This document shows, one piece after another, positions 45,405 to 57,849 of a DNA stretch of 64,000 bases. The stretch is taken from contig OX419756.1 in NCBI GenBank assembly GCA_948567375.1, positions 39,968,552 to 40,032,551 on the forward strand, in the 5' to 3' direction. The DNA is from Lunularia cruciata. Taxonomy: Eukaryota > Streptophyta > Marchantiopsida > Lunulariales > Lunulariaceae. Below the pieces are notes generated by a model. The model ran no database searches and was not told the origin of the DNA. It saw only the letters and a program-made list of their open reading frames with translations. Numbering within the stretch: position 1 is the stretch's first letter; each line of letters starts with the position of its first letter. Position numbers and translations under genes: made by a program.

Positions 45405-45554
45405 AAAAGTGGATGTACTTGGCACTTTGTCTAAAAGAACTGGTGGAAGCTTTGAGTCGCTTTTTAGAGACTCAAGCCACGTGTTCCTCCCGGAGAAGCT
45501 GTCATAAAGCCCTCCGAGACCTCCGTTACTCGTGGACGGCACTAACTTTGTCTG
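45405..45554 (-). CDS. Candidate host exon (minus strand)
   Basis: Open throughout, from a TATATTTCCAG acceptor to an AAG/GTACAA donor. Encodes KLVPSTSNGGLGGLYDSFSG and NTWLESLKSDSKLPPVLLDK. CpGs are present. The plus strand of the same segment also gives a protein-like frame (VKVDVLGTLSKRTGGSFESL after a good acceptor), but with an in-frame TAA. The minus reading is preferred because it is uninterrupted. No family recognised. Confidence 0.35.
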
Positions 45555-45599
45555 GAAATATAACAATTTTCTAAATAGAATATATCGTTGGACTAGATC

Positions 45600-48263
45600 A
45601 TTAGGAGAATGAATTGCATAAGTATATCAGTTTTGATTTGATGTATGGGAATCATATCTCAGTCAACTTTCAACATAACTCAAGTGAATCACTTAAAAGT
45701 AGATCAATTAGACATAACATTCTTTTCCAAACCGGCTAGAATGATTTGAGCTCATTGAGAGTAATCATTGAAAAGATTATAGTAAATATAAGCAATTAGA
45801 TGCTTATGTTGAGACATGTCTTTATATTATATTTATTTTCATTTATAGAAACTTGCTAATAAAAGTAAAGAGCTAGCACCTATGCTCTAATACACTATTA
45901 ATTTTTTTTAATATTACCTTGAATCATATTTAAGTAACCATGGCTAGATTGAAATTAACAAAAATTATTTTAGCTATACAGAAAATAAAATTTTAATAGT
46001 AAATATAATTAATATATAAAATATCAATTTTTTAATTATGGATACAAAATTAAGTATATGTGCTTTCCATATCTAAAATAATTTATTATATTTGAAAAAA
46101 ATATGTTATAAAATTTCAATGTAATCTCATTATAGCTTTTTTTTTGGAATTATTAATCAGATACATGTTTCAAACAAAAGAGATTGAAATAAGAGGCTTT
46201 AAACCTGAATGACAGCCATAAATGTAGAATAGTTTAGCACTCTAGATAAAATTTTAGTTGAAAAAGATTTTGAAAAGACTTAATATCATCCATATTAATC
46301 AATAAAATTAAAATTAAAATTAATAGATCAAATTTTTTTATATCCTAAGTTGTATAAAAGCTTAAATTATAAGAACTTCTATCTCAACAAGAGTAAAGTG
46401 AGAAACTTTTTTTATCATTACTAATTTGGGATATAGAGCTACAAGGATTATGGATAATCAAAGTAAAACTGTATGCAGCTTAAAATTATATTTCATTTAT
46501 CTGAAATAAAAAATTTAATGATATAATAATGTAATAAAACCAATAAATTTTTTATTAGGAAAAGACCTTGGAAATCTCAAGAATGTTTTCTACAAAACTT
46601 TATAACTCCAAGATATATTATCTTATATCTTATGCATAAAATATTTGAGAGTTAAAGTAGGAATTGTTATGGAAATTTTTTTCCTCTAAAGACTATAGAT
46701 TCATTAGTAGTTTTCTTAGCTCTTTGTTAGTCAAAAAGATATGTTAAAAGAAAACTTATTTCTAACAAGAATTTTAGAAAATCAAATAAAAATTAATACT
46801 AAAATATCTCCTAATTATATAATAATATAAAATATCTCATTACTTTTATTTATAAATATATATTAGAACCGAGTAAAACAAGATTTTCACTTGATATATA
46901 GATTTTTCTTCATTATTGCTCAATGCTATGCGGAGGAATATTTTAGTTTAACAAGAGATTGAAGTCTTTTTCACAAGAACAATGAAAAGAAAACTTAGGT
47001 TGAGATATACTTGATGCTAAGGGTACAATAAAATAAAAATTCAAGGTTCTCTTGCTTTGACTATGGAGGTCTTGATTTTCTTGAGCATAAGCAACATTAT
47101 ATTCATGAAATTTGAAGTGTAATTTTACCTTGCATTAACATTGAAGTGAGTTAGTGAGAGTTTTTGCAATGTTTTAATTATAAAACATTGGTTTGTTATG
47201 GAAGTCCTTCTTAAGGATAAGGAATTCATTGTAATTTTGTGAGATTTAAAACATAAGTTTTCTTTCATTTAAATTGAAGTAGGTGAGTTGTAACAAATTT
47301 TCAAAAAGATTATTACAAAAAATGCATTTATCATATGTTATTTAATTCTAGTTACAATCCACCTCCATCACATCACATGGTACATAAATTGCCTCTTCTT
47401 CCATAATTCTTACCCTTTCTTTTTCTTTGTTAATCTTCTTATCTCTCTACTTAGTAGCTTACTTTCCTATACTTTATCATAAAGTAACTTTGATATGTTT
47501 TGCTTGCTTTCTATAGTTGTTTCTATAGAAAACTACTAAGCTTGCTTGCTTAGTAATTTTCTGTTATACTTATTAGGAATTGATATTTCCACATCTCCTT
47601 TTCCATATTTCCATCTTCTATGCTTTCAACCCAACTGCTACTGTACTCAATGTTAAGATCCTCAAATAAGTATTCCTTTTGAATTGCCAAGTAAAATTAT
47701 GATACCAAATTTAGACATTTTACTACCACACTTTCAACCTAATTTTTAGCAGCAAAATTTCAACCCAATTGCTACAATAGCCAACATAAAGATTATAAAT
47801 CAAGAGTTGAAAGTATGTTACTTGTTCTAACTCTAGTTCTATGATCTTTATGTTGAGTTTTCATCTAGAAATTTTATAAACGTAAATGGTAATTGTTCCA
47901 TATATATAAGTACATCACAAAGAGCATGTAGATATATCATCTCACTACTTATTGTGCACCTAGTTTCATATTAATACATATAATAGGTTCAATTCTATCT
48001 GAAATTTTTCCTTCCATGTCAATAACTTTATATGAGCTTCTTTCCATAACATATTGATATTGATATTTATGTATCAACTTATTTTTCCAAGTCTATATAC
48101 TTTCTTCTCACATAGACTAGAGTATCATATCTTCATGCAAATAAGAAACTTCATTCTTGGGGCAATTGATATGGAGACAAGTGCTTTTGTGCTAAACTCA
48201 TATTTACATATTTCTTGAAGTGTATAGGCTCTAAAAATTACATGTGTATTCCATTGCTCTAAG
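45600..48263. other. AT-rich spacer, possible intron
   Basis: No recognisable coding or repeat content. If the exons from 48264 onwards belong to a gene starting further left, this may be intronic. Confidence 0.4.
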
Positions 48264-48399
48264 AATACATGGCAAAAATTGTGTGTTAAGTGATATAGGT
48301 GGAGGTTCCTTTACTTGTGAGTTTGGAATTCAAGAATTAGGAAGGATATACCATGATGTTAGGAACCTTGTAATTAGTGACACAAAAACATACTACCAA
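48264..48399 (+). CDS. Host gene exon a (unidentified protein)
   Basis: Acceptor CTCTAAG before 48264 and donor CAA/GTAAGC at 48399. One base completes a split codon, then 45 codons: HGKNCVLSDIGGGSFTCEFG, then QELGRIYHDVRNLVISDTK and TYYQ. Phase at the end is 0, fitting exon b. The frame reads on past the donor to 48525, so an unspliced form cannot be excluded. Family not recognised. Confidence 0.5.
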
Positions 48400-50068
48400 G
48401 TAAGCTTTGAGGTAGAGGTATCTTTTGTAGGATATAAGTTGCTAGAAAATTTTGTGTCTATCACTATCTATTGGGAAAATTATGCAAACCTCAATACAAA
48501 GAAAATGCTTAAAATTTTGGCGTAGAGCTCATATCATTGCACTATTTTTTTTTCTCTTTGGATAAGATTGTACCACCTACTTGAAATTTGGTGGCTAGAA
48601 TCTTATTACCTCAAGAATTTTCATCAATTTTCTCCATTTTATACTTATAGTATTTGCAATTAGATAGGACAAAAACTCTATATAAATCAGGTTCTTAGAT
48701 CCATTTCAAGTGTTAATAGAATTTATTTAATCTGATTGCTTAAATTAAAACTAATATACATACTTACATCAAACATTGGACTAATGCAAATAATAATTTT
48801 TATAGGCTAGCACAAACCTTAGTTCATAATCAGGCTGGTTACTAGAAAAATCAGGTAGTTCCTTATTATAAATGATACAAATTTGCAAGGAAATAGTAGC
48901 CAAAAGTGACAATTTTTCAAGAAAGTTATTTAGAGAAGTTTAGATTACCTAACTTATCTAAAATAGTACTCCTCTACCAAGTGCTTAACTATGAGAAGCT
49001 GTTTAATATATGACTCATTTTTCAACTTGTCTCAACTTGTCTTAAACTATTCAATAGTCATTGCAATAGAAGAATTAAAAGGAAGATAACAATTGCTTTT
49101 TTGAAAAGTAATCATAAAAAAAATCCACCTTTCACTAATTTACCCACTTGACTCTATTTTAGATATGTTACTTTGACCTTGAATAGTCACTAGAGCACAT
49201 TAAAGCTTATGCATGAGTCGAAACCCATATAACTCAATACCAATACTATCACTAACTTGGACTCTAAACCTACAACCTATGCAATTTTTATGGTCATGAG
49301 TAAAATTTTAATAAATTTTAGAGAAACCCATTGTCAAGTTAAAGTGTCATCCATCAGTTGATTTCACAACAAAATGATCTCTTTCTCTTTAGATCTTAAC
49401 TTTTAGATTTTACTCAAGATAAGAGTAAAATAATTGCCTTTGATATCTTGTGCTATCAACTTTCTTGAGTTCTTTAATTTGGGGATCAAGGTTTTTTATC
49501 TTTTGAAATTTTCTTCTATTTCTTCTCTCTCTTCCAAGAAAGTAGATTTGCAGCCATTTGTGTCAATAATCCACAATTATCACAGGCATCTGATTCAATT
49601 CTACCATAGTTTTTTGGAAAGTGGTCCTTGCAAAACATACTAACTTGTGCTAAAGAATCAGGAGATAGTTGATCTAGTTGTAGCTTTGCAAGTTATAAGT
49701 TTGATAGCTAGTGCTCAAGTTCTCCCAAAAATTTTCCCAAATTCTCAATATTGGATTACAAAGGGAAACTATTATATGCACTACTATCGCTGTCCTTTGC
49801 TTTGATTTTATGCTTACAAATTGATGGGTTTGTGTTATTGGGTATTTTCTAGTGTTTCAAGGACAAGAGTTATGAATCAACTTTTAGCATTTTTCTAGTT
49901 TTTTCAAGTACAAGAGTTATGAAGACGAATCATCATCTTTGAAATATTTGAACTTTTAGCATTTGGAAAATACCCTCCTATTCATTTCTAGATTGATTTG
50001 TATCTATTCTATCCATCTTCATTTATTTAATGCATGGCTTTTCTCACTTGGCTTTGCTTTGAGTTTAG

Positions 50069-50127
50069 GTGGAGTTTGATGCAAACTTTGCAGTAGTGGG
50101 TATTGATTGTGAGGTGGATATTTGCAA
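50069..50127 (+). CDS. Host gene exon b
   Basis: Pyrimidine-rich acceptor TTTGCTTTGAGTTTAG and donor GTGAGT. 19 codons plus 2 bases: VEFDANFAVVGIDCEVDIC. Phase matches exon a (0 in) and exon c (2 bases out). Confidence 0.6.
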
Positions 50128-50198
50128 GTGAGTCTCTCCAACTGTCCTTATTTAAATAATAGTTTTATAATATGTATATCTCTAAAGAATACATGCAG

Positions 50199-50262
50199 CT
50201 TGATTGTAACTGGTGATTGTAACAAGTGTAAGCCGCAACTTGATGGATGCTTCCACTTGGAA
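50199..50262 (+). CDS. Host gene exon c
   Basis: Acceptor ACATGCAG, donor GTAAGA. One base completes the split codon from exon b, then 21 codons: LIVTGDCNKCKPQLDGCFHL and Glu. The Cys-rich run C-x2-C with another Cys eight residues later could bind a metal, but no family is recognised. A cryptic gap of only 71 bp separates it from exon b, short for a plant intron but possible. Confidence 0.6.
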
Positions 50263-50426
50263 GTAAGAAAAATGAAGTTTATGTAATATTTAGAGGTTCT
50301 TGGTGTTAAAACATATAAATTAAAATAGTTTTAGGTCTCAAAAATCTCAATAAAATTGAGCTATTGGAATACAATGATCCATGGTGAATAAAATGGAGAG
50401 TTCTTTTCTTGCTCATTCAAAGTGAG

Positions 50427-50513
50427 GAGAATAAACTGAGTGACCTGTTGAAGAAGTTACAAGCCCCCAACAAGTTTATTCTTGGACTAGAACCTAAGTA
50501 CTTAAGCAACTAG
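50427..50513 (+). CDS. Host gene exon d, terminal
   Basis: Acceptor CAAAGTGAG before 50427. 28 codons in phase 0: ENKLSDLLKKLQAPNKFILG and LEPKYLSN, then stop TAG at 50511. Using the AG at 50422 instead would give an immediate stop, which supports the chosen acceptor. This closes the reading frame of exons a-d. Confidence 0.6.
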   Translation, partial: ENKLSDLLKKLQAPNKFILGLEPKYLSN

Positions 50514-52339
50514 TAGTTGCTTGGATCATTCATTGAATTAAAGTGAAGGAATCTTGAGCCTTAGAAACATACAAAGATGTGAGGAACTTTTGTGGTGAAT
50601 ATATATCTAAGCACTCTCTTGGTAACTAGGTATAATTGAATTTGGATATGGACAGTATAGCCTTGGTCTCTTCTGATTAGGATAACCAACATCAAGAACT
50701 CTTCAGCCATTTGCAAATTGTGCAATAGAACTTGAGATTTGAACTAATCATCCAACAATTTTATCAATTTTGTATCTAAAAATGTTGTTCAAGTAAAATA
50801 ACCATGTGTTACTTTCAAAACTGTGTATTAGTTGCTTTTCCATTTAAAAACTCTCACATTGCCAATAGGATTCAAAAATTCTATATGCATTCATTGTCTT
50901 TAATGCTAGGAAAAAATCTATTGTATGCTCTAGGTTCAACTCATACAAGCTAGACACTCATACAAGATAGCTCTAGGTTTAACTCATACAAGATAGCTTG
51001 TTTAGCTACATTCAAGATTTAGATTACCTAAGATGAGCACATATTCATGTGCTCTCAAGCTGTGTAGATGTTTTAGGTAGCACACACTTCTTTCACCTTG
51101 AGATAGCTCGTGACAAGTATACAGTTGAGTAGTCACCACGATAACCACAAGAAGCTGATCTAAGGCTGATCTAAAGTAGTTGTCTAAACTATGTGACTAT
51201 ATGTCTCCACATTGAAAAGGAAAGCCTAAGATAATATGACCAGCTAAACAAATGGGAGAAACTGCTGCTACTGAACGTACATGCTGTTCCATCATCATTC
51301 AAAACTTGAAACAAGAAAATATACCTAAAATATGATATATTAGTGCAAGTTGTAGGTTAAGAGTCCAAGTTTGCTTATACCTAAAACTTCAGTATATTCA
51401 CATAAAATACCTCCTCCTTCTCATATTCATGCAATTATCACCTAATATTTTCATATGTTGCAGGTTCAAAGTCCAAGTCAATGACAATGTTATCATTGTG
51501 TCATACTAGTTTGGACTCACACTATATCTTTAATGTGCTATTCAAGGTCATTGTGAATTACCTATCTTAGAGTAGAGTGCATCAATTGAGTAAAAGGGTG
51601 GGTTGTTGTAAGAACCTCCTTATGAAATTATCAATATTGTCCATTTGACCCATGGAAGCTATTGTACCCTTGACTTGTTCCTTGTTCCGTGTTGTGTGTA
51701 CAATTTGGTTAAGGAAATATATCTTGTTGGTTGTAAGTATTAACACCATGTAGAAATGTGGTTGAACTATACAAACACATTCTTGAAAAGTGGAAGATTT
51801 TTTTTATAACATTAAAATATTAACAAAACCAAACAAGAACCTTCCATCTTGCAAGTATATATTTTTATAGTTTAGTCATGTTTTACACATAATTACATCA
51901 TAATAAATCTTTTATAATTAAATATTTTTTAAATTTAAATAATTAACTAAATAAATGATTAGATACAACACTAGTCTACTTTTATAGTTCATATATGACC
52001 TTATATACACTAGCAAACTTTGCTAGAATAACTTGAGGAAAATCAATATTATAATAATCGGAGAAAGAAAATGAACTTACCAAAAATATTATACATGTCA
52101 ATGTGTAGATTTGTTCTTGCATTTTTAGTTCATTATAGTTGCTCGTGTAGCTTAAATGAGCACAATAGTATCTACTTGTAAAGAATATATAAACCTTTTA
52201 ATATAAGTAAAATTTATTAATATGTAAAGGAGGTGGCACATAAAGGGTGAAACTCTTGCAAGACAAAATCTATATGCAAACTTATCAATGCAATCAAAAT
52301 TTGCTTGCATCGCAAATAGTGTGATTCTCACATGGTTAT
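50514..52339. other. 3' flank of host gene, AT-rich
   Basis: No further gene is supported. A short direct repeat (CTCATACAAGCTAGACA / CTCATACAAGATAGCT) lies near 50940-51000. Confidence 0.4.
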
Positions 52340-52914
52340 TATAATACCATTAACTAGACATATTATCTAGAGGAAAATGTTTTTTTATAATATCTTTAGG
52401 GATGTTATGTATGATGGTCTAAGTAGATTAAATAGAGGTGTGACCAAAAGAGTATCTCCATTAATAGTGCAAAGGCCAAAAATGCACTAAAAATTTGAGA
52501 GTCAATTTTAAAGACCTAAATTTATGAATTAGGCCTCAAAAATGACATTCTCCTCCCTCTAAAGAAGAAAGCAATTCTTTCTCCCTCTAGTTTGTCTCAT
52601 TGAAAGTTTTCCAATTGTACCTCACTCATGCAATTTTGAGCTTCATATAAGAATATTCTCTAAAGATTCCCTTGGGTCAAACTAGTTTGACCAAACAAAT
52701 AGGACAAGGATCTACATGTCACCAATCCATGCTATTAACCTAAGGATGGAGCTAGTTGACATATCAGCAATCCATATATTGATCCAAGGGTGTAGCTCTA
52801 TTTGAGAGGATCCTCTTTGCTAATCAAGACCTTGTGCTCATTTGGGATATTGGAGTATTAAGGAATGAAACCATATATTTTTCTTGTGATTTCTCTTGTC
52901 TTCAAAACATTACT
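52340..52914 (+). repeat. L2 LTR, 5' LTR of element E
   Basis: 575 bp, starting TATAATACCATTAACTAG (TG of the family start mutated) and ending AACATTAC, immediately followed by a primer-site motif. Similar over its first part to the LTR starting at 63639, making the pair the two LTRs of element E. Confidence 0.8.
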
Positions 52915-52916
52915 AT

Positions 52917-52930
52917 TGTATCAGAGTAGG
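52917..52930 (+). promoter_or_regulatory. Primer-binding site of element E
   Basis: TTGTATCAGAGTAG closely matches the tRNA-Met primer site, placed 2 bp inside the LTR end. Confidence 0.8.
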
Positions 52931-53786
52931 TGTTTTAATGAGCATATCATCTGTCTTGGAGGAACACGGGGCTACTAAGACTGAGTCATTTCAAGGAGAG
53001 AAAAAGTAATGCAATCGATAGATTGGATATGTTTTAGAGAGATGATGGGATGGTTGCTCATAGAGGATAATTTCTTGCACATGGCTTTCCATTCATGAAT
53101 CCATTCCATATCAATATTGTGTAATCCAACATGAGCAAGTGAAAGTATATCTTCTTTACCATTTTGGAGTAGAGTTCATTGACGTAGTAATGAATTTAGC
53201 AAACCTTATGATTCTACTTGTGGTGATGCAGTTTTTGTAAGTTGTAGCTTACTTGCCAAAGGGCACTCCGTGTTGAGTAAAATGGATACAAAATTTATTC
53301 AAACCAGTGCTAGAGCATACCCACATAGCAATTGTGAGCAAATAAGTGTTGTGATAACTTACAATAGAGAATAGGATTTGAAAATTTCCATTTTGTTATG
53401 ATGCAATGGATCTGAATATACCAAATCCTCTCCCTTTCAACACTCAAGAAGAAATCCGTTATGTAGTTAGGCCAAAAGTGATATTTAGAGATTTTATAGT
53501 CCATAATTTTGGTGAAAAATATTATCAATGAGTGATTTTGGTGACTACCAATAGTAGTCATAATCATTTTTTTCCACTCCAAAGTGATCATATAACCCTC
53601 TATTGACGTAGGAAGTATTGATTGAGTGTTTGCCATGAATAAAAATCTTGGAGCAATAGTTGCAAGATTTGATGCAAAGAATGTAGGGGATGTTGAACAA
53701 GTTTTGGGATCTCAAGATGAAAAGTGAGGTATGTCCCTTTAGGAATGATCATATAATTCAAGAAAAGAAATCATCCCAAACCCAAT
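52931..53786 (+). other. Element E leader, interrupted by element F
   Basis: Internal sequence of E up to the left LTR of F. It contains a minus-strand open frame of 108 codons (53636-53310; for example ISKYHFWPNYITDFFLSVER) that is not recognised and may be chance or another insertion. The last about 150 bp show no match elsewhere in the window. Confidence 0.45.
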
Positions 53787-54276
53787 TGTAAAAGACCAAG
53801 ACCAAGGAGAGAAATAAAAGAATGGAAGATCAAAGTGAAAGATCAAATTGAGACTCTTGAATGAAGGAAACTCCAAATGCCTAACATGAGCTTAGGCTTT
53901 AGTATTTATAGAAAATATATAAAGCTCTTGAGAAGCTTCTCAAGAAGCTTCCTAAAACCGGCCTGCTTGTAATGCAAGGCAAGTTAATTAAGAAGTTTCT
54001 CAAGAAGCTTTCTCCTAGAAGTCATCTACTTGGCGTGCAAGCTAAGCTAGCCAAGATGTTTCTCAAGAAGGTTCCATCTAAAAGCCACCTACTGGACATC
54101 GAAGCTAAGCTAGCCAGAAGCTTCCAAAGAAGCTTCCTCCTTGGCATGCACATTACCCAACACTTGGAAGATGCAAAGTAGCTTCTTAGATGCTTCTAGA
54201 ATATTCTTAGCTAATTTGGCCTATTTTCTACTTCATTAGTCTTAACTAACTCATTGGTAAGTTCCATATTGTTAAA
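53787..54276 (-). repeat. L3 LTR, 3' LTR of element F
   Basis: 490 bp from TGTAAAAGACC to TTGTTAAA (final C mutated). Contains the TATA box (TATAAATA on minus, about 53910) and AAGCTT palindromes. Flanking 5-mers of the F pair (CCAAT left, TAGTA right) do not match, so the flank has been rearranged or mutated. Confidence 0.85.
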
Positions 54277-54344
54277 TATTTCCTCATTGCTAGTTGGTGA
54301 TGTCTTTATTACCATGGAAGCTTCAAACTCTTGGATAGCTATTT

Positions 54345-54500
54345 GTGTATTCTAGAGATGAGAAAGAGGTTCCCAAGTGGTATCATGAAGGGGATACTTG
54401 TTCCCAAGGACTTTGTACTTTGTATGTTATTGACGGCCTCATTGAATGTGGTGACATGTAAGGATAAGATCAACTTCATACTCATAATTGTTGATACGGA
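54345..54500 (-). pseudogene. Element F chromodomain
   Basis: Reads KYPLHDTTWEPLSHL near 54415-54360, the C-terminal half of a chromodomain with its conserved W-E-P. The upstream half is frameshifted. In chromoviruses this domain follows integrase and directs insertion into marked chromatin. Confidence 0.65.
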
Positions 54501-55760
54501 CAGGAGAAGGAGGAGCTTGGACATGAGAGGAAAAAGAAGATGGATTAGGAACAAAAAGTTTCAACTTAGAAACATGAAAGCTAGAGTGGATTCACATATG
54601 ACAAGGCAAGGCAAGTTGATAAGCAACAAGAGAAAAGATTTTGGTGACATCAATGAGTCCTATCCAATTAGGAGCAAATTTACAAAGTTGAGTATCAAGT
54701 GTGAGGGGTAGGTTACTAGAGGAGAGCATGACCTTATCATCAAGTTGAAAGGTGAGATCATGACAATGGTGGTCCGCATATTTTTTATGATGATTCTAAG
54801 CAACAAGGAGATGAGATTTGGGTTGTTGGAGGGATTGGGATATGGTGGTCAAGAAGGTAGAAGTATGAGAGACACAAGATGGAGAAGGATCAAGAAGAGA
54901 ATTTGGAAAAAGTGGATCTTGGCCAAAATAAAGGAAGAAAAGAGAGAATCCAATGCTTGCATGTTCGGAATTATTGTTTGCAAACTTAGAAACTACAAGA
55001 CGTTCATCCCAATTAGTATGGTGAGCTTTGAGAAAAGCACAAATCATATCCTCCAAGGTGCAATTTGCTCATTTGGTTTGTCCATCAGTTTGAGGATGAT
55101 AGGTCAAAAACAACGTAAGCTTGGTGCCGAGTATCTGAAAGAGTGCTTGCCAATTTTTTTTGGTGAATCAAGGATCGTAGTCAAAGATGAGTACATGAGG
55201 CATCCCATGATACTTGAAGACATTATTGAAGTAGATCTATACTATGTTGGCATATCCACGGTATCAAAGGTTGGTACTAAATGGATTTGCTTACTAAGCT
55301 TATCCACAAAGACCACAATTGCTATGTAACCTTGCTTTGTCTTGGGCAAGAATGTGATGAGATCTAAGCTCACATGTTCCCATTGAGCGTATAGAATGGG
55401 GAGTGGTTGAAGGAGTCCACTTAGTTTATGGTTGTTGGCCTTGTTGCATTGGCAACTCTCCCAAGATCAAAAAAAATCTCAAACATCTCATGCCATGTCA
55501 GGCCACTACTATTGGCATTAGAGGGTACCCAAGGTCTTGTCCACACTTATGTGACCAGCGATTGGTAAATCATGGGCTTCTTGAAGATGCACAAGTTGGA
55601 GACTACCCTTGGTTGGAACATAGATCCGGTTCTCATAAAAATAGAATGTATTCCTTGAAGGAGAAGGTGTTGTACTTAATGTTACATGCTGCAAGATGAC
55701 CTTGTACCATATGAAAGAAATGATCTTGTTGTAAAGCTATCCTAAAGTTATCCTATTGAT
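54500..55760 (-). pseudogene. Element F integrase
   Basis: C-terminal GPY-like region near 54540-54740, core at 55056-54796 (HHTNWDERLVVSKFANNNSE), catalytic-Glu segment near 55075 reading GQTK followed by a stop (Lys instead of Glu), and Asp2/Asp1 regions near 55200-55340. Zinc finger and linker at about 55400-55700. Broken by stops. Confidence 0.8.
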
Positions 55761-55789
55761 ATGGACTTTGGAGTCAATTGACACCGTTG

Positions 55790-57277
55790 TAATTTCCATT
55801 GTGATGAGAAGAAGTGACTTCAAATCAAGTCATCGTGATAGTGCATCAAGGATGACATGGAACCAATCGGGTTTGTACTCAAGTTTGATGTCAAACAACT
55901 ATATTTTTTCTTCCTATTGATGATATTGACTCTTCATTTGCTCCAAATGTAATGTTTGCAATAAGAGTTTGTGATTAATTTGTATGATCACTTATTTTTC
56001 CAAGAGATAATACCTCCATACCATGGTGGCATATACCATTGCTAATTTTTCTTGATCCAAGATAGAGTAATTTCTTTTTGTAGTGTTTAGTTGGCATGAC
56101 ACAAAGGCAATGGGATGTAAACCATCTAGAAATTCTTGTTGTAACACAACTCCAATGACAAAGTTAGAAGCATAAAAATTAACCGCACAAAATAGTTTAA
56201 GATCATATGGTTGAAGAATGGATCTTGAAGATACCATATGTTTCAACGTCTAGAATGCTCTTCATGCTTTGTATTCCACTAAAAGCTTGTGGTCTTCTCT
56301 AAGAGGTCAGTCAACGGTGCAACCATATGAGCATAATAGTGGATGAACCGTTGGTAAATACTTACCAGTCCATTAAGTACCCTCACTTCTATGACATCCT
56401 TTGAGGTAGCCCAATCAATAATAGCTTTGATTTTCTCCTCTTCCATCTTGATTCCTCTAATGAGATCTTATGACCCAACAACACAAATTACTTATGCTAA
56501 AAGACACACTTTTGACTTCTTGTAGTAAAACTTCCATTGCCGTAGTTGTCGTAGGACTTCTTGCACATGCTTCATGTGTTCTGCCTTTGTCTTGTTGTAG
56601 ATTAAGATATCTTCCAAGAAAAACACCATATACTAATCCAATATACCATCCAACATCCAATGCATTTGATCTATGAACACTATTGGAGCATTAATGAGCC
56701 CAAAAGGTAGAACTCTCAATTCAAAATGCCCATACCTTGTGCAATAAACAATCTTTTGCACATCCTCTCTATCAATGGGAATCTGCAAATAAGTACTTTG
56801 GAGATTCAACTTGGAGAAATATTATGCTCCACTCAATTGATTGAGCAAGTCATCAATTTGATGCAAGTGATATGCATTCTTCACTATTTGTTTGTTGAGG
56901 CCACAATAATCAATATAGAAGCACAATCCCCCATCCTTCTTTGGGACAAATAGCATTGGTGCTCTCCAATGAGATATACTATGTTGTATGAAATTCTTCT
57001 CCAATAACTTCATCAATGTTTTTTGAAGCTCATCCAACTCTTTTGGTGAGAGTAGATAGATTGATCTACTCATTGGAGTTCTTCTTGTCAATAACTCCAT
57101 CTTGAAGGTCATACCAAGATTGGAGGGTAATCCCTTTGGCAAGTCATCTAGAAACACATCTGAAAACTCTTGAACTATTTGATAAACCATTTCTTGATGA
57201 GGCTTTTGGCCCTCCTCAAATTCTCCATGCGCAATTGACTTGATCCATACCGTAAAAATAGTCTTATCTTCCTCCAA
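55790..57277 (-). pseudogene. Element F RNase H and reverse transcriptase
   Basis: RNase H at 56246-55992 (LFCAVNFYASNFVIGVVLQQEF). RT active site near 56625-56606 reads FFLEDILIY, with Glu instead of the first Asp. The RT N-terminal block 57277-56822 is a clean 151-codon frame with [39 protein letters not shown] and KQIVKNAYHLHQIDDLLNQL. Together they give the standard order of copies A and B. Confidence 0.85.
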
Positions 57278-57399
57278 AGCTTTCTATATGGTTACTTTAC
57301 TAATAAAATTTCTATTTTGGGATTTAACTTTCTTCAAAGCTTGCTCTATAGCTGCTTTCCTGACAAACTTCCTATCTTGGGATTGATTATTCTTAAGTG

Positions 57400-57770
57400 T
57401 CTTACTCAAAGGTGCCAGACAACCTAATCAGAATTCCTACCTTGGTGTTGAATTTATTGTTGGGTCCAATCAAATTGGACCTTATGATATTCAAGCCAAA
57501 GTAAACCTAAAATGACATCATAGTGTAGACATGAAACTACAAACCTCATATTTTCACACTCTTTTCCAATCTTGAATGTTATAGGATGTGAAGTACAGAG
57601 TGAAAACCTTTTCTACCACTTGCCATCATCAATCTCCTTCCAATTATTGGCTTGATGGGAATACTTAATTCCTTTGCTGATTGTATGGACATGCAATTCT
57701 ATGAACTTCTCAAATCCACCAAAATCCTACAACTATGATCAAATATCATACCTTGTAAGTGAAGCAAACT
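57400..57770 (-). pseudogene. Element F protease region
   Basis: Decayed counterpart of 2400-2790 and 6830-7225. It is recognisable mainly by nucleotide similarity to those copies, for example around TTGTTGGGTCCAATCAAATT. Confidence 0.6.
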
Positions 57771-57849
57771 TGGCCGAGCCTTCAATTCAATTGGAACTAA
57801 TCAAGTTCCCAATATGAGGCTTAAAATCTCCTACTATGATTCCTTGTTT

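Noticed and set aside
49554-49804. Protein-like plus-strand stretch after a strong acceptor (KVDLQPFVSIIHNYH...)
   Set aside because: It contains an in-frame TAA and would break the clean phase chain of exons a-d, so it is more likely intronic chance or an old pseudo-exon.
48264-50513. Identity of the host gene as HAP2/GCS1 or another named meiosis or gamete protein
   Set aside because: The Cys-rich segment gave a superficial resemblance only; the other exons do not match anything I can recall, so no name is given.
53310-53636. 108-codon minus-strand frame as a real gene
   Set aside because: No recognised motif, inside a disrupted element leader, no splice or promoter signals; mentioned only within the leader feature.
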